This document shows, one piece after another, positions 23,200 to 32,453 of a stretch of 64,000 nt of DNA. The translations under genes and the position numbers were made by a program. Within the stretch, counting starts at the first letter, position 1, and every line of letters begins with the position of its first letter. Below the pieces are notes generated by a model. It saw nothing but the letters and a program-made list of their open reading frames with translations. It did not search any database and was not told the DNA's origin. This DNA comes from JBBATK01 sp040398805 (lineage in GTDB: Bacteria; Bacteroidota; Ignavibacteria; Kapaibacteriales; NICIL-2), in contig JBBATK010000002.1 in the NCBI GenBank assembly GCA_040398805.1, positions 124,001 to 188,000 of the forward strand, in the 5' to 3' direction.

Positions 23200-24363
23200 C
23201 TACGCTGTCGTCGGGTGAGCGGCTGCCCAGTCCGCGGCGCTGATTTGACGCAGCCTATTGAAATGTCCCTGCCACTGCTTGCGGATCCACGGAAGTGCCA
23301 GCCTGAAGAGCACCCGTTGAACGACATTGCAGTTGCGAAGCCGAACCTGGAAACACAATTGACTCGTACGAGGTGTCAATACGTCGAAATTGAAATCCAC
23401 CTGACACGGCGGCGGCTTCGTGGGAGAATATCCCTTCGTCGTCGTGAACATCGTGATCCTCGTGAAGGGCTGCCAGTCCACGATCCTATGCGTCATGGAA
23501 TACCCGGCATGATCGCAATGACCTTGCCAACCGATATCCGTTCGACCGTTGCCCGCCGATGTGGAACGAACGGATTTTATGTCCGTCTGCCACCGCAAGC
23601 GCTCGGACGGTTGCGTCACATAGCCCCAAACGAAACTCGCCGGCACATCCATAGGTGTGGAGATCTCCATGTCCACGGGAAGATGGTCCAGACTTTCACG
23701 GAACCGCACCTGATGACGTTCCACGCACGATGCGAGATCGGCCACACGCATGGGTATAGGACCGAACGGATCCACGATTTCTTCGTACGCCGTCAACCCC
23801 AACCCTCCTCCGGTGGACGCCGTGTGGTCGCCGGGCTTCGCGAAATACGAGCGCTCTATGAACGATTCCGTGAGTAGCGCATAGGCGCGGATACCGGTCG
23901 CCTGCTTCACGTTGCTTTTCAACATCAGATGCACAAGCGTGACATCGGGTCCCACCAACTGCTCGCCTTTGGGTGTCTTCTGCGTGGCGAATCGACCGTA
24001 ATGTCCGACGAACTTGAGGTCCAACGACGGCACCGCCATGCACGCTGAACATGTGCACGTACTGTTCCGCGACATCTGCTCCACGCGCATCTTGAATGCC
24101 GCATAGCACACTTCGACGATGTCCAGAAGCCGCTCGGGATCCGCCACTGCGGCCTCCGGCGCATACATGAACACTGCATCTCCCTCGAGCTCGACGAACT
24201 CCAGCGGCGCAGAGAGCGTCGTCATCACGAGCGACGTTATGTCTTCCAACACGCCTTGCGCATGCGCCAGATCGTTGTGCGCAACGAAGTGCGTATACCC
24301 CGAGATGTCGGCGATAACGAAATACCCGGTGTGCGTCGATATGGTGGGAGCGATTGTCATCAT
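23200..24363 (-). CDS. DUF2652 protein: cyclase-like N-terminus with a second, START-like half
   Basis: A 387-residue protein common in Bacteroidota. The first 170 residues read like a class III nucleotidyl cyclase homology domain (TGYFVIADISGYTHFVAHNDLAHAQGVLEDI...LEFVELEGDAVFMYAPE). DUF2652 proteins keep the DISG and GDAVF segments but are not proven cyclases. A CTCSAC pair near residue 112 is typical of the family. Residues about 235-375 (ESLDHLPVDMEISTPMDVPASFVWGYVTQPSERLRWQ...DWQPFTRITMF) resemble an SRPBCC/START lipid-binding fold. The ATG at 24363 is chosen because an exact -7 box lies 18 bases upstream; 24360 is equally possible. Confidence 0.75.
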   Translation of the reverse strand: MMTIAPTISTHTGYFVIADISGYTHFVAHNDLAHAQGVLEDITSLVMTTLSAPLEFVELEGDAVFMYAPEAAVADPERLLDIVEVCYAAFKMRVEQMSRNSTCTCSACMAVPSLDLKFVGHYGRFATQKTPKGEQLVGPDVTLVHLMLKSNVKQATGIRAYALLTESFIERSYFAKPGDHTASTGGGLGLTAYEEIVDPFGPIPMRVADLASCVERHQVRFRESLDHLPVDMEISTPMDVPASFVWGYVTQPSERLRWQTDIKSVRSTSAGNGRTDIGWQGHCDHAGYSMTHRIVDWQPFTRITMFTTTKGYSPTKPPPCQVDFNFDVLTPRTSQLCFQVRLRNCNVVQRVLFRLALPWIRKQWQGHFNRLRQISAADWAAAHPTTA

Positions 24364-24380
24364 CTGCGGAACGGCTGACG

Positions 24381-24388
24381 CAAATCTA
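24381..24388 (-). promoter_or_regulatory. Bacteroidota-type -7 promoter box upstream of the DUF2652 gene
   Basis: The minus strand reads TAGATTTG, an exact TAnnTTTG match 18 bases upstream of ATG 24363, and lies between the stop of the beta-helix gene (24407) and the DUF2652 start. This fixes the start site and shows the DUF2652 gene has its own promoter. Confidence 0.6.
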
Positions 24389-24406
24389 ATGATTCGCCTG
24401 CTGCGC

Positions 24407-25582
24407 TCACGGCCGTTCCGCTCCATGGACGATGCACACGCGGAACACGCGCTTTCCCGCTCTGCAGCGCAGAACGACGCCGTAGCTGCCCGTCGGCAGG
24501 TCCGATGTGTCGATAATCGCGACCGGTCCCTGAGAAGCGAAGACTCGGACCGCTCTCATGAGCGCATCGTGAACCGTTCCCGTGAAGCCCGTATCGCAAT
24601 CGGCGACACCGATGCGAAGGACTTCGTCGGCGGGATGAGGAACGACCGTCATCACGTCCGGAAGTGAAGAACCGTCGGCGTCATCGTTCATGGAATCGTA
24701 CTCCTCGGCGCCGATGTCGGGAGCGGAACCCCGATGATCGCTGAAACCCTGGATCGGGCTGCCTGCATCGATGCACGGACTCTTCGATGACAACCGGAAG
24801 TCACCCCGTGCCTTATCCATGAACATCGGTTCCTTCTGCATCGGACGTTCGATGCGGATGTTCGGGCTGCCGGAGATGCGTCGCATGACGGATTCCACGT
24901 CGCCGACATCATAAACCTCCGTGCAATCGAACATGCGGTATTCCCGTTCGATGCGGACAGCAGGCGCCGCATCCCGATGCACGAAATAGTCGTCGTTTTT
25001 CGATGACAGCTGAAATCCCCTGTTGACCGTCGTATCGCCGAGATCGAAGTAATGGAAAAGGACCGACGACTCATGGGAATAGAGGTTGTTCACGAACATC
25101 GCGTTCCGCCACTCGGACCTCCACGACGTGAGCACGAAAGCGAGCGTGTCGGCACAATGAACAGTGTTGTTCATCACATACAGATTCCCCGGTGCCCCGC
25201 CGCCCGAATACCCCGAGTTCGTCTTCAGCATGAGCGCCTGCATCATGACGCTTCCTCCTGCCGGCTCGCACCCTTCGAAGTACATGTCGTTGCGTTCATT
25301 GCGACGACCCTGCATGCCATGAACGACATTGCGGTAGATGTATCGCGGACCCGTCAAGGGAGGTGCTGCGGAAATGGCGGCCATGCATCCCTTGAACCTG
25401 TTGTTCCAGATGCGAAGGTTCGACCAGTATCCATCGCACTCGATCGCGTCGAAGACATCGATGAAGACGTTACCGTAGATGTCGCACTCTTCATTGGACC
25501 CTGTGTCGAAGTAGCTCGATATGCCGGAGTTGAGTCCTTCGAAACGACAAAACCGGATGACATTACCGGACCCGTACTCCAT
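24407..25582 (-). CDS. beta-helix secreted protein, C-terminal part after an in-frame stop, with T9SS sorting domain
   Basis: The 391 residues starting at ATG 25582 continue the right-handed parallel beta-helix of the upstream open frame: MEYGSGNVIRFCRFEG, DIYGNVFIDVFDAIECDGYWSNLRIWNNRFKG and PRYIYRNVVHGMQ are repeated short strands with Asn/Asp ladder turns, as in pectate-lyase-like and polysaccharide-lyase proteins. The end (DVMTVVPHPADEVLRIGVADC...TSDLPTGSYGVVLRCRAGKRVFRV) is a T9SS sorting domain. It is in the same frame as 25589-26866; only TGA 25589-25591 and two codons separate them. Lacking a signal peptide, this part alone could not be exported. Best read as the second half of one broken gene. 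Confidence 0.75.
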   Translation of the reverse strand: MEYGSGNVIRFCRFEGLNSGISSYFDTGSNEECDIYGNVFIDVFDAIECDGYWSNLRIWNNRFKGCMAAISAAPPLTGPRYIYRNVVHGMQGRRNERNDMYFEGCEPAGGSVMMQALMLKTNSGYSGGGAPGNLYVMNNTVHCADTLAFVLTSWRSEWRNAMFVNNLYSHESSVLFHYFDLGDTTVNRGFQLSSKNDDYFVHRDAAPAVRIEREYRMFDCTEVYDVGDVESVMRRISGSPNIRIERPMQKEPMFMDKARGDFRLSSKSPCIDAGSPIQGFSDHRGSAPDIGAEEYDSMNDDADGSSLPDVMTVVPHPADEVLRIGVADCDTGFTGTVHDALMRAVRVFASQGPVAIIDTSDLPTGSYGVVLRCRAGKRVFRVCIVHGAERP

Positions 25583-25588
25583 GAAGAT

Positions 25589-26866
25589 TCAGGATTGCTC
25601 CACGTTACGGCCTCGCGACGACGGAATGGTTGCGAAAGGGGAATGTGCATGGTCCTGCGACGTCTTGATCATGGCGTGCGTCCATTTACCCGCATCGTCA
25701 CGGAACCGACAGCGCTCGATGACGCTCCTGGAACAGGTATCGGAGAATCCCACGGGGGTTGAGCAATACTCGAACGTACAGTCTTCGATACGCACGTCAT
25801 CGGTCTTCCGTATGTCCACCACGTTCGCCGGTATCGCATCCACCTGACTGCCGAACGGCATCAGAACGGGTTTGGCGAAGTTCCTGAACCGTATCCCGGA
25901 AATGCGCAGATGCGCGTCATGTCCGTTACCTTCGACGGTGAGGAAACGGGAAGCGGTGGAAACGGTGACGACCGAGGTGTTCGGGTCCGTACCCGCTCGT
26001 GTCTTGATCCATATGCCCTGTCCGTCCCGGACGAATCCGTCCGCGCCGAAGGTCAGCGCCGACAGGCAGCGACCACCCATCAGGGGTTCCGCGCTGATGC
26101 TCGGGTACGGATAGAGGAGCGTATCGCCGAGTCGGCAAAGGGTCGTATATGCGGCATCGGACGGCAGCGCCCGGCCGTACATCATGCTGTCGCCTGTCAC
26201 GCGCATCCACCCGCCCTCAAGCCGAATCCCGCCCTCAACCACGGGCACCGTTCCGCTGTCGGCCGTGATGACGATCGGAGTGGATGCCGAGCAATCCCGT
26301 CGAAGGACCAGTCGAAGGTCGCGAACGGCATATACCCCGGCGAGCAGCACGATGGCGGTACCGCAATCAGGTCCGCCCGAAGCGAACAACGTCGCTATGC
26401 TTCCGGGCCTGGCCCGGGAGTACTCGGTGCCGCTTCCCTGCGGCGCGACATACCGTGTCGCGACGTTTTCAGCCATTCCCATGCCTGTCATGGTCCTTGC
26501 CGTCTGCACGGGCAGGTACTGCACCGCACCTTGGCGCCACACACCCGCTTGAATATCGACGGTCGATCCGGAGTCGATCGGAAACAGACTTCCTCGGTAC
26601 TCGACGGCACCGTCGATGACCACCCTGTCGGGTGGAAACAACAGCTGCCAGTCGCTTGCCGCATCGAGACGGTATCGGATCGTACAACTGTCGGCATCGC
26701 CGGCACCACGCACGTGCACGCCGAGTGAATGGAAGAGCGGATGGAGTTCCATCGATTGGGCGTCCATGTCCTGCGCACTGCACAGGCAGAGCGCAAGGAC
26801 GAGGAATACACCAGGTCGTTTCCGCATCGATGCGGGCCGGATTCGGAATCGGTTCAGTAGGTTCAT
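25589..26866 (-). CDS. beta-helix secreted protein, N-terminal part ending at an in-frame TGA
   Basis: A 425-residue frame with a signal peptide (MRKRPGVFLVLALCLCSAQDMDAQ from residue 14; an ATG there, 26827, may be the true start). An N-terminal beta domain is followed by the opening of a parallel beta-helix: TRYVAPQGSGTEYSRARPGSIATLFASGGPDCGTAIVLLAGVY is the classical start of pectate-lyase-like proteins, then HLRISGIRFRNFAKPVL and DDVRIEDCTFEYCSTPVGF rungs. It stops with VEQS-TGA (25589-25591) in mid-helix, and the same frame resumes at once with IFMEYGSGN. Without the stop the protein would be 819 residues and end in a T9SS domain. A nonsense mutation (for example CGA or GGA to TGA) or a sequencing error is likely. 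Confidence 0.75.
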   Translation of the reverse strand: MNLLNRFRIRPASMRKRPGVFLVLALCLCSAQDMDAQSMELHPLFHSLGVHVRGAGDADSCTIRYRLDAASDWQLLFPPDRVVIDGAVEYRGSLFPIDSGSTVDIQAGVWRQGAVQYLPVQTARTMTGMGMAENVATRYVAPQGSGTEYSRARPGSIATLFASGGPDCGTAIVLLAGVYAVRDLRLVLRRDCSASTPIVITADSGTVPVVEGGIRLEGGWMRVTGDSMMYGRALPSDAAYTTLCRLGDTLLYPYPSISAEPLMGGRCLSALTFGADGFVRDGQGIWIKTRAGTDPNTSVVTVSTASRFLTVEGNGHDAHLRISGIRFRNFAKPVLMPFGSQVDAIPANVVDIRKTDDVRIEDCTFEYCSTPVGFSDTCSRSVIERCRFRDDAGKWTHAMIKTSQDHAHSPFATIPSSRGRNVEQS

Positions 26867-26887
26867 GTCGTATGTGTATACCCTGAT

Positions 26888-29800
26888 TTACTTCTTCGGT
26901 CCGGGAACGGGAATGGAATCCGGCGCACCGGCAAACAGTATGACCTGACGCTCATCCTCCTTGGTGACCGCGTGATACCAGTCTTTGGTCCGAATGTAAT
27001 CCTTGGGTGCGATCATCGTGCATTGCGGCGCATAGATCCGCTGTGCAATGAACACGCTGTCGTTCATCGAGTACCGGGCGGTATACGTTCCCAGCGGTGA
27101 GCGCAGTGATACGTCCTGCGGTATCTCCAGGACACGGTACCCCGCAGGAAGCGTGATCTCGAGTCGCTCCGAAACACTGTCGTACGGCAGGTACCCTTCG
27201 ATGGGATTCTCCCTCGTCTCATACGAGAACGCCTCATCGTACGGCAAGGTGTACGCCCACGGAAGTTTCATCAGGCGAAAAGATCCGGCTTCGACGAGGT
27301 AGTCGGGTGCGACGAAGGAGACGCCGACACCGAACCTGGCGTCAAGCGAATCCAGATTCTCGAAGCCGAACCCGTTGATCCTGACATTCCTGAAATCGGA
27401 GCTCAGAGCTTCACGAATCCTCCGTTCGTTCTCGCTCCTTGACTTATCGCGGAAATCGTATCGCACCTGCGCTCCAACGGCTGCATGATACGTGTCGCGC
27501 TTGTCGACGGTCGCGTCCCCGCCCGAAGAATAGTCGATCCGAAGCACCGACTCGATGTGATTGGAAGAGAACATGCTTCGTTTCAGCGTGTCGATATCAT
27601 TTGTTTCCGGATTCACGTGGAGCACCAAGGCATCCATGTCCGACGCAGGAATCCCTCCGAGCGGAAGATTCCTCATGGTGCAATCGATGTAGCGGTAGCC
27701 GACGAGCGACTTCACACGGACGATCACGTGATCGAAGTCCCGCGACGGCAAGGGTTTCCTCATGGTCTCGGAATTCGTTCGCACCAAGCAATACTCGGCA
27801 GTCATGCCCGAAGCCGAAAGCAGGGCGATTGCGAGCGTGGAGACATCCTTGCAATCGCCTATCCTGGTTCGCAACACGTCCGATGCCCGCTGGGGCGTGC
27901 ATCCCGACTGACGGAACGGTACGAAGCTGTAGCGGATACTGTCGGTGATGAATCCATAGACGCGCCGTATCTTTTCATCATCGCTCAGGTCCGCCCGGCT
28001 CGGCATGAGTTGCGCCGCTTTCTCCCGTATGTCGTCGGTCACCTTGGCTCTATTGTTCGTCACATCCAGGTACCACCGGGCTATCTCGTTCCACGAGCGG
28101 ATGCTCGACAGCTCCACGTACTCGCACACGGAGAGCGGGTTCGGGGACATCGCTTCGTACCGAAGGGCGGGGCGATTCTCCGCATTCCATTCGAACACCG
28201 TACCCTCTTCTCCCACTCGGGATTCCGATCTCACGTCAACGCCGTGGACGAGGGACCGCACGCTGTAATCCTTCGGCACGAGCACGCTCAATCGTAGGCG
28301 TCCTGCGGGCTGTCGATACCGCATCATGGTACGTGCAGAGAAATCCTTCGAGAACCTATCCTCGTCCGTGTATTGACGTCGCCAGCGCACGTGGATATAA
28401 TCGCCCTCGTGCAATGTCGTGAACACAAGCTGACCGTCGTCTTCGTCGGCTCGCACCTCGGACATGTCCTGACGTATCGTCACCGCCTTTTCTATCGTCA
28501 CCTGCGGTCCCAGGTTCAACTCCTTCCAGTCATCGATGCCCTCCGGTTTCAGAATACGCACCAAGGTCTCACCCCTGAAGTCCACTGGACCCTCGGGGTA
28601 CACCACGTACCTGTCGTCCTGTAGGACGATGTAACTGTCATCCTCGGGAAACTGCGCGGCACTTGGTGCATGGGCGATCAGCGAATCGATGGCGTTCACG
28701 GCGAATACCGACATCGGGTCCCTCCGCTTCTCCAGGTCCCGTATCTTCTCGCGAAGAGGCTGATTCTCCGGATCGATAAGCAGCGCCTTCCTGTATAGCT
28801 TCGTTGCCTCGAGCGTGGACTGCCCTTTCCGGCGTATGTCGCCGAGTCGTTCATAGTACCCCGAATAGCCGGGGCATGCCTCAATACAAATCAGCAGCAA
28901 CCTCTCGGCCTCGTCATTCTCCCCCAGGTCTTCGCACACCTTCGCTATGGAGAATAGGATCTCGGGATCATCGTTCGTGATCCCGGCCACCATGTCCACA
29001 TACTTCCTCCACGACCGTGTATCACCCTTGAACGCATGGACGTTTGCCAGGTTCATGTACGCTCTGGGCGAAGCCCACGCCTTGGTAAGGGCGAGCCAGA
29101 TCTTCGCAGCTTTGTCAAGGTCGCGCAGTACCGACACGGCCACGGCGGAAGCCAGCTCGGCGAACCGATAGTTACCCGGAAAGCGCTCATTAGCCGCAGT
29201 GATGGCATCGATGTACTCTGTGCGTAACTCCTGGAGCTGATACAGTTCAATGCGCACATCCCAAACCTCCTCCGCATCGGGTTCGGTTTCCGCGTACACC
29301 TTCAGGAGTCTCTCCGCTTCCTCGAAGTTCTTGTTCCGCAATGCGTCGTAGTAGCGGAACATGATCGCCCGCAAATCACTCGAATCGATCTTCGCGATCC
29401 TCGCTATGAGTTCGGTCTGTCGGTCGCTTCTGTTGGAAGCGATGAAACGGTCGGTGAGCTTGTTGAGGAACAGGGTGGAGCGCGGCGTCGACTTCAAGGC
29501 CGCACTGATGACGGACTCCGCCCTATCGGGAGCCCCGCGTCGCTCGAGGACGGTGCTCAGCAAGAGAATGTTCTCCGGGTATTCGGGGTGAAGCTCCGCC
29601 TGGCGCGCGAACACGCCCACGAAGACGTCATCGATACGTTGCGAGACCGCATCAGGACTCGGCACATACGCCTGCATGTCGGTAGAGGTCCTCAGCCCGG
29701 GCAGCTTCGTGCCATCCGTCAAACAAATGCGCATCATGAAGTCGCATCTATCCAGCTCATCGACACACAGCTTCATGAGCACCTTGTTCCAACCGCTCCG

Positions 29801-30679
29801 AAGGCGCGTCGTGCATATGTACGTATCCGCTCCGTTGTTCGACTCCTCCTCGCACTCCAGCACCTGCGCATCGTTGAGGAACGCCTTGAACGCACCAGAG
29901 GTTCCCACACGCAATGATACGTCCTGATTCTTGGGAGAATACACGGCGCAATACATGTAATAGACTCCGCGACGGTTAGGAAAGTGTCGGGTCACGTCGA
30001 ACCAGTTGTCGGGTCGGAAATGCTTGGGAACGAACCATGTGACCGAAGTGCCGGAGCGTCCGGTGTACCTGGCGCTGAGGTCCACCGACTTCTCCGGACC
30101 ATAGGTCTTGTGATAGCCGCTGTTCGAGAGATTCTCGAACGGACCTATCGCCGCCCAGTCCGTGATACTGTTCACCGCTGCGAAATGCCTGGCCGCCTCG
30201 TCCGGCTGATTCGTCATCCGGCAGGCCCATCCAAGCTTCTGATGGATGTTCGCGTGCACGACACCCGTGCTGTCTGACTCCTTCAAGCACTGAATCAGGA
30301 ATTCCCGTGGCGCGGGCCGCAGTATCGACTCCCGGCCCATGAACATCGGCGAGTTCATCATGGCATATAAGAACGCGAGACGATGCGGTGACACCTCATA
30401 AGCCTTTCGGAAACTCCGGAACGCTTCATCATGTCTTCCTTGGCGCATACGTATGAACATCAGTAGTACATGCGCCCGCCCGTTACGCTCGTCGGTATTC
30501 ACGATCCGTTCCAGCATCTGCTCCGCTTCCGCGTTCCTTCCGTCAGCCAACGCTTCGTTGACCGCCTCCAGTCCGCGAAGCATCCCTTGCGCCCGTACGC
30601 ATGCGGGCATCGTGCTGCCAATTAACCCGACTAATATCACCACCACCTGCACGAACCGCTTTGCTCCTATCGTGTTCAT
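26888..30679 (-). CDS. TPR protein with DUF3857 and transglutaminase-like domains
   Basis: A 1263-residue exported protein. Signal peptide about 1-30 (...PACVRAQG). TPR-like helices fill about 35-680, with a beta-rich insert at about 170-330. A DUF3857 domain (about 690-850) precedes a transglutaminase-like domain with triad candidates Cys943 (RIGDCKDVSTLA), His984 (FDHVIVRV) and Asp999 (YIDCTMRNLP). A C-terminal beta domain ends the protein. DUF3857-transglutaminase proteins are common in Bacteroidota and often sit in carbohydrate or envelope clusters; their substrates are unknown, and they may act as peptidases or scaffolds. It is 21 bases upstream of the beta-helix gene, so cotranscription is likely. 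TATACTTG (minus, 30720-30727), one base off consensus, may be its promoter. Confidence 0.85.
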   Translation of the reverse strand: MNTIGAKRFVQVVVILVGLIGSTMPACVRAQGMLRGLEAVNEALADGRNAEAEQMLERIVNTDERNGRAHVLLMFIRMRQGRHDEAFRSFRKAYEVSPHRLAFLYAMMNSPMFMGRESILRPAPREFLIQCLKESDSTGVVHANIHQKLGWACRMTNQPDEAARHFAAVNSITDWAAIGPFENLSNSGYHKTYGPEKSVDLSARYTGRSGTSVTWFVPKHFRPDNWFDVTRHFPNRRGVYYMYCAVYSPKNQDVSLRVGTSGAFKAFLNDAQVLECEEESNNGADTYICTTRLRSGWNKVLMKLCVDELDRCDFMMRICLTDGTKLPGLRTSTDMQAYVPSPDAVSQRIDDVFVGVFARQAELHPEYPENILLLSTVLERRGAPDRAESVISAALKSTPRSTLFLNKLTDRFIASNRSDRQTELIARIAKIDSSDLRAIMFRYYDALRNKNFEEAERLLKVYAETEPDAEEVWDVRIELYQLQELRTEYIDAITAANERFPGNYRFAELASAVAVSVLRDLDKAAKIWLALTKAWASPRAYMNLANVHAFKGDTRSWRKYVDMVAGITNDDPEILFSIAKVCEDLGENDEAERLLLICIEACPGYSGYYERLGDIRRKGQSTLEATKLYRKALLIDPENQPLREKIRDLEKRRDPMSVFAVNAIDSLIAHAPSAAQFPEDDSYIVLQDDRYVVYPEGPVDFRGETLVRILKPEGIDDWKELNLGPQVTIEKAVTIRQDMSEVRADEDDGQLVFTTLHEGDYIHVRWRRQYTDEDRFSKDFSARTMMRYRQPAGRLRLSVLVPKDYSVRSLVHGVDVRSESRVGEEGTVFEWNAENRPALRYEAMSPNPLSVCEYVELSSIRSWNEIARWYLDVTNNRAKVTDDIREKAAQLMPSRADLSDDEKIRRVYGFITDSIRYSFVPFRQSGCTPQRASDVLRTRIGDCKDVSTLAIALLSASGMTAEYCLVRTNSETMRKPLPSRDFDHVIVRVKSLVGYRYIDCTMRNLPLGGIPASDMDALVLHVNPETNDIDTLKRSMFSSNHIESVLRIDYSSGGDATVDKRDTYHAAVGAQVRYDFRDKSRSENERRIREALSSDFRNVRINGFGFENLDSLDARFGVGVSFVAPDYLVEAGSFRLMKLPWAYTLPYDEAFSYETRENPIEGYLPYDSVSERLEITLPAGYRVLEIPQDVSLRSPLGTYTARYSMNDSVFIAQRIYAPQCTMIAPKDYIRTKDWYHAVTKEDERQVILFAGAPDSIPVPGPKK

Positions 30680-30784
30680 GATTTTCCAATGGATTATTCA
30701 GATAATGTTTCGCCTCGTGCAAGTATACGTCGCGTCAGAACCATATCATCCCGTAGAGAGGGCGGCGAAACGTGGTTTCACGAA

Positions 30785-30820
30785 TTAAAAAAAAAAACGG
30801 CGCATCTCCAGATGCGCCGT
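30785..30820 (-). terminator. Rho-independent terminator of icd
   Basis: ACGGCGCATC (30797-30806) and GATGCGCCGT (30811-30820) form a ten-bp stem with a four-base loop. On the minus strand it is followed by a run of 11 T residues (plus-strand A-run about 30787-30797). It lies 50 bases after the icd stop and upstream of the TPR-transglutaminase gene. Confidence 0.9.
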
Positions 30821-30870
30821 CGTTGTAAAAGGCGAATGTTCCGCAGAAAGTCCCTACGGATAATCGTGTC

Positions 30871-32307
30871 TTACTGACCCTGACCCAGCGAGAAGGCCTT
30901 CTTGCCGTCGAAGCTGTACAGGTTTTCGGACTTGATCACATCAAAGCCCGCGTCCATCACCGCAGCCATGATCTCGATGGGTGTGCGCACAGAAAGCGCC
31001 GCACCTTCGGCAGCCATGAAGCGGCAACGCCAATGGTCGGTGCAGAAGGTCTCTTCGAATCCGTCCGGCCATACCTTGATGCCACGGTTCGTGATCATGG
31101 AGAGTGTGGCGCCATCGATGCTGATCGGCTTGAGACGCTCTGCGATCGCGTTCGGATCACGGTCGTTATGATGCAGGAACACATCCACGCCCAGAAGCTT
31201 CTTTTCCGCAGGCGGGCGCGGCGTCCAGGTGTTCGTCGTGGGGATGGTTCCCGTAGCGCGGGCGGCGGGCTTCAATACCGACGGCTTCCTACCCAGATTG
31301 TCGATCACCGCTTGCGCGAATTCCTTCGTACCCACCTTCTTGGCGCTCTTGCCTTCCGTGTAGATATCCGCCGTGTGCACACCTTGTTCGATGGTGTACA
31401 ACCACGCGTTCAGGATGTTCTCCGCCACATCGTGCTGACCCAGGTGATGGAGCATCATGAGCGCGCCATGGAGCAGTCCTGAGGGATTGGCGATGTCCTG
31501 ACCCGCGATGAGCGGCGCGGATCCGTGAATGGCTTCGAACATCGAACAGGTCGGTCCCACATTCGACGATCCCGCCAAGCCCACCGAACCGGCGATCTGC
31601 GCAACGACGTCGGAAAGGATGTCGCCATACAGGTTGGGCAATACCACCACATCGAACTGCTCAGGGGTATCGGCAAGGCGCGCCGCCCCGATGTCCACGA
31701 TGAAGTGGTCGTTCTTGATCTCCGGATACTCCGCAGCGATTTCATCGAAGACACGGTGGAACAATCCGTCCGACTGCTTCATGATGTTGTCCTTCGTGCA
31801 GCATGTCACTTTCTTGCGACCGTTGTGCTTGGCGTATTCGAAGGCGTACCGCACGATCTTCTCGCAGCCCGGACGCGAAATGATCTTCAGGCATTGGACC
31901 ACTTCGTCCGTCTGCTGGTGCTCGATACCCGCATACAGGTCCTCCTCGTTCTCCCGGATGATCACCACGTCCATGTTCGGATGTTTGGTGGTCACATACG
32001 GATGATAGCTCACGCACGGACGGACGTTGGCGTACAGACCAAGGAACTTGCGAATGCTCACGTTCAAGCTCTTGTACCCCCCGCCCTGCGGGGTCGTGAT
32101 CGGCGCCTTCAGGAACACGCTGTTCCTGCGGATGATGTCCCACGACTCTTTCGCGATACCGGACGTGTTGCCGGACAGATACACCTTCTCGCCCACTTCG
32201 ATGGTATCCACGTGAATGTCCGCCCCCGCTGCCTCCAGGATGCGCAAGGTCGCGTCCATGATCTCCGGTCCGATGCCGTCGCCATACGCTACTGTGATAC
32301 GTGCCAT
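30871..32307 (-). CDS. icd: isocitrate dehydrogenase (NADP-type, Thermus-like long form)
   Basis: Oxidative decarboxylation of isocitrate to 2-oxoglutarate in the TCA cycle. The first 335 residues are the isopropylmalate/isocitrate dehydrogenase fold: ITVAYGDGIGPEIMDATLRIL, PITTPQGGGYKSLNVSIRKFLGLYANVRP (phosphate/substrate loop), VVIIRENEEDLYAGIEH, DIVVLPNLYGDILSDVVAQIAGSVGLAGSSNVG and the EAIHGSAPLIAGQDIANPSGLL motif. An extra 140-residue C-terminal domain (about 340-478) places it with the long Thermus-type enzymes rather than the 416-residue E. coli type. NADP preference is inferred. It is divergent from lysR with an inverted repeat between them, and ends at a strong terminator. Confidence 0.92.
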   Translation of the reverse strand: MARITVAYGDGIGPEIMDATLRILEAAGADIHVDTIEVGEKVYLSGNTSGIAKESWDIIRRNSVFLKAPITTPQGGGYKSLNVSIRKFLGLYANVRPCVSYHPYVTTKHPNMDVVIIRENEEDLYAGIEHQQTDEVVQCLKIISRPGCEKIVRYAFEYAKHNGRKKVTCCTKDNIMKQSDGLFHRVFDEIAAEYPEIKNDHFIVDIGAARLADTPEQFDVVVLPNLYGDILSDVVAQIAGSVGLAGSSNVGPTCSMFEAIHGSAPLIAGQDIANPSGLLHGALMMLHHLGQHDVAENILNAWLYTIEQGVHTADIYTEGKSAKKVGTKEFAQAVIDNLGRKPSVLKPAARATGTIPTTNTWTPRPPAEKKLLGVDVFLHHNDRDPNAIAERLKPISIDGATLSMITNRGIKVWPDGFEETFCTDHWRCRFMAAEGAALSVRTPIEIMAAVMDAGFDVIKSENLYSFDGKKAFSLGQGQ

Positions 32308-32391
32308 GATGTCGTTCTCGTTTGGTGAAACAATACCTGCGAAGTTGCGGATTCCTTTTCATTTACTTCTATTTAGGTTTTCCATAGTCAT

Positions 32392-32408
32392 CATAAGGAA
32401 ACCTTATG
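32392..32408. promoter_or_regulatory. perfect inverted repeat (candidate LysR operator) between icd and lysR
   Basis: CATAAGG-AAA-CCTTATG is a perfect 7-bp inverted repeat with a three-base spacer, and contains the T-N11-A LysR-box form. It lies 46 bases before the lysR ATG and 85 bases before the icd start. A second imperfect element, CTAT-N11-ATAG, occurs just upstream (about 32369-32387), overlapping a near-consensus -7 box TAGGTTTT (32374-32381) for lysR. The tandem arrangement is what LysR proteins usually bind. Confidence 0.6.
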
Positions 32409-32453
32409 TATGTTCCGTGTATCGACCCATTGATAGCGTACCGAGCATCACCC

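Noticed and set aside
25589..25591. TGA read as selenocysteine or a reassigned codon
   Set aside because: TGA serves as an ordinary stop for other genes here (for example DUF1844 and kmo-neighbour genes), and no hairpin of SECIS form was seen just after it; a mutation or sequencing error is simpler.
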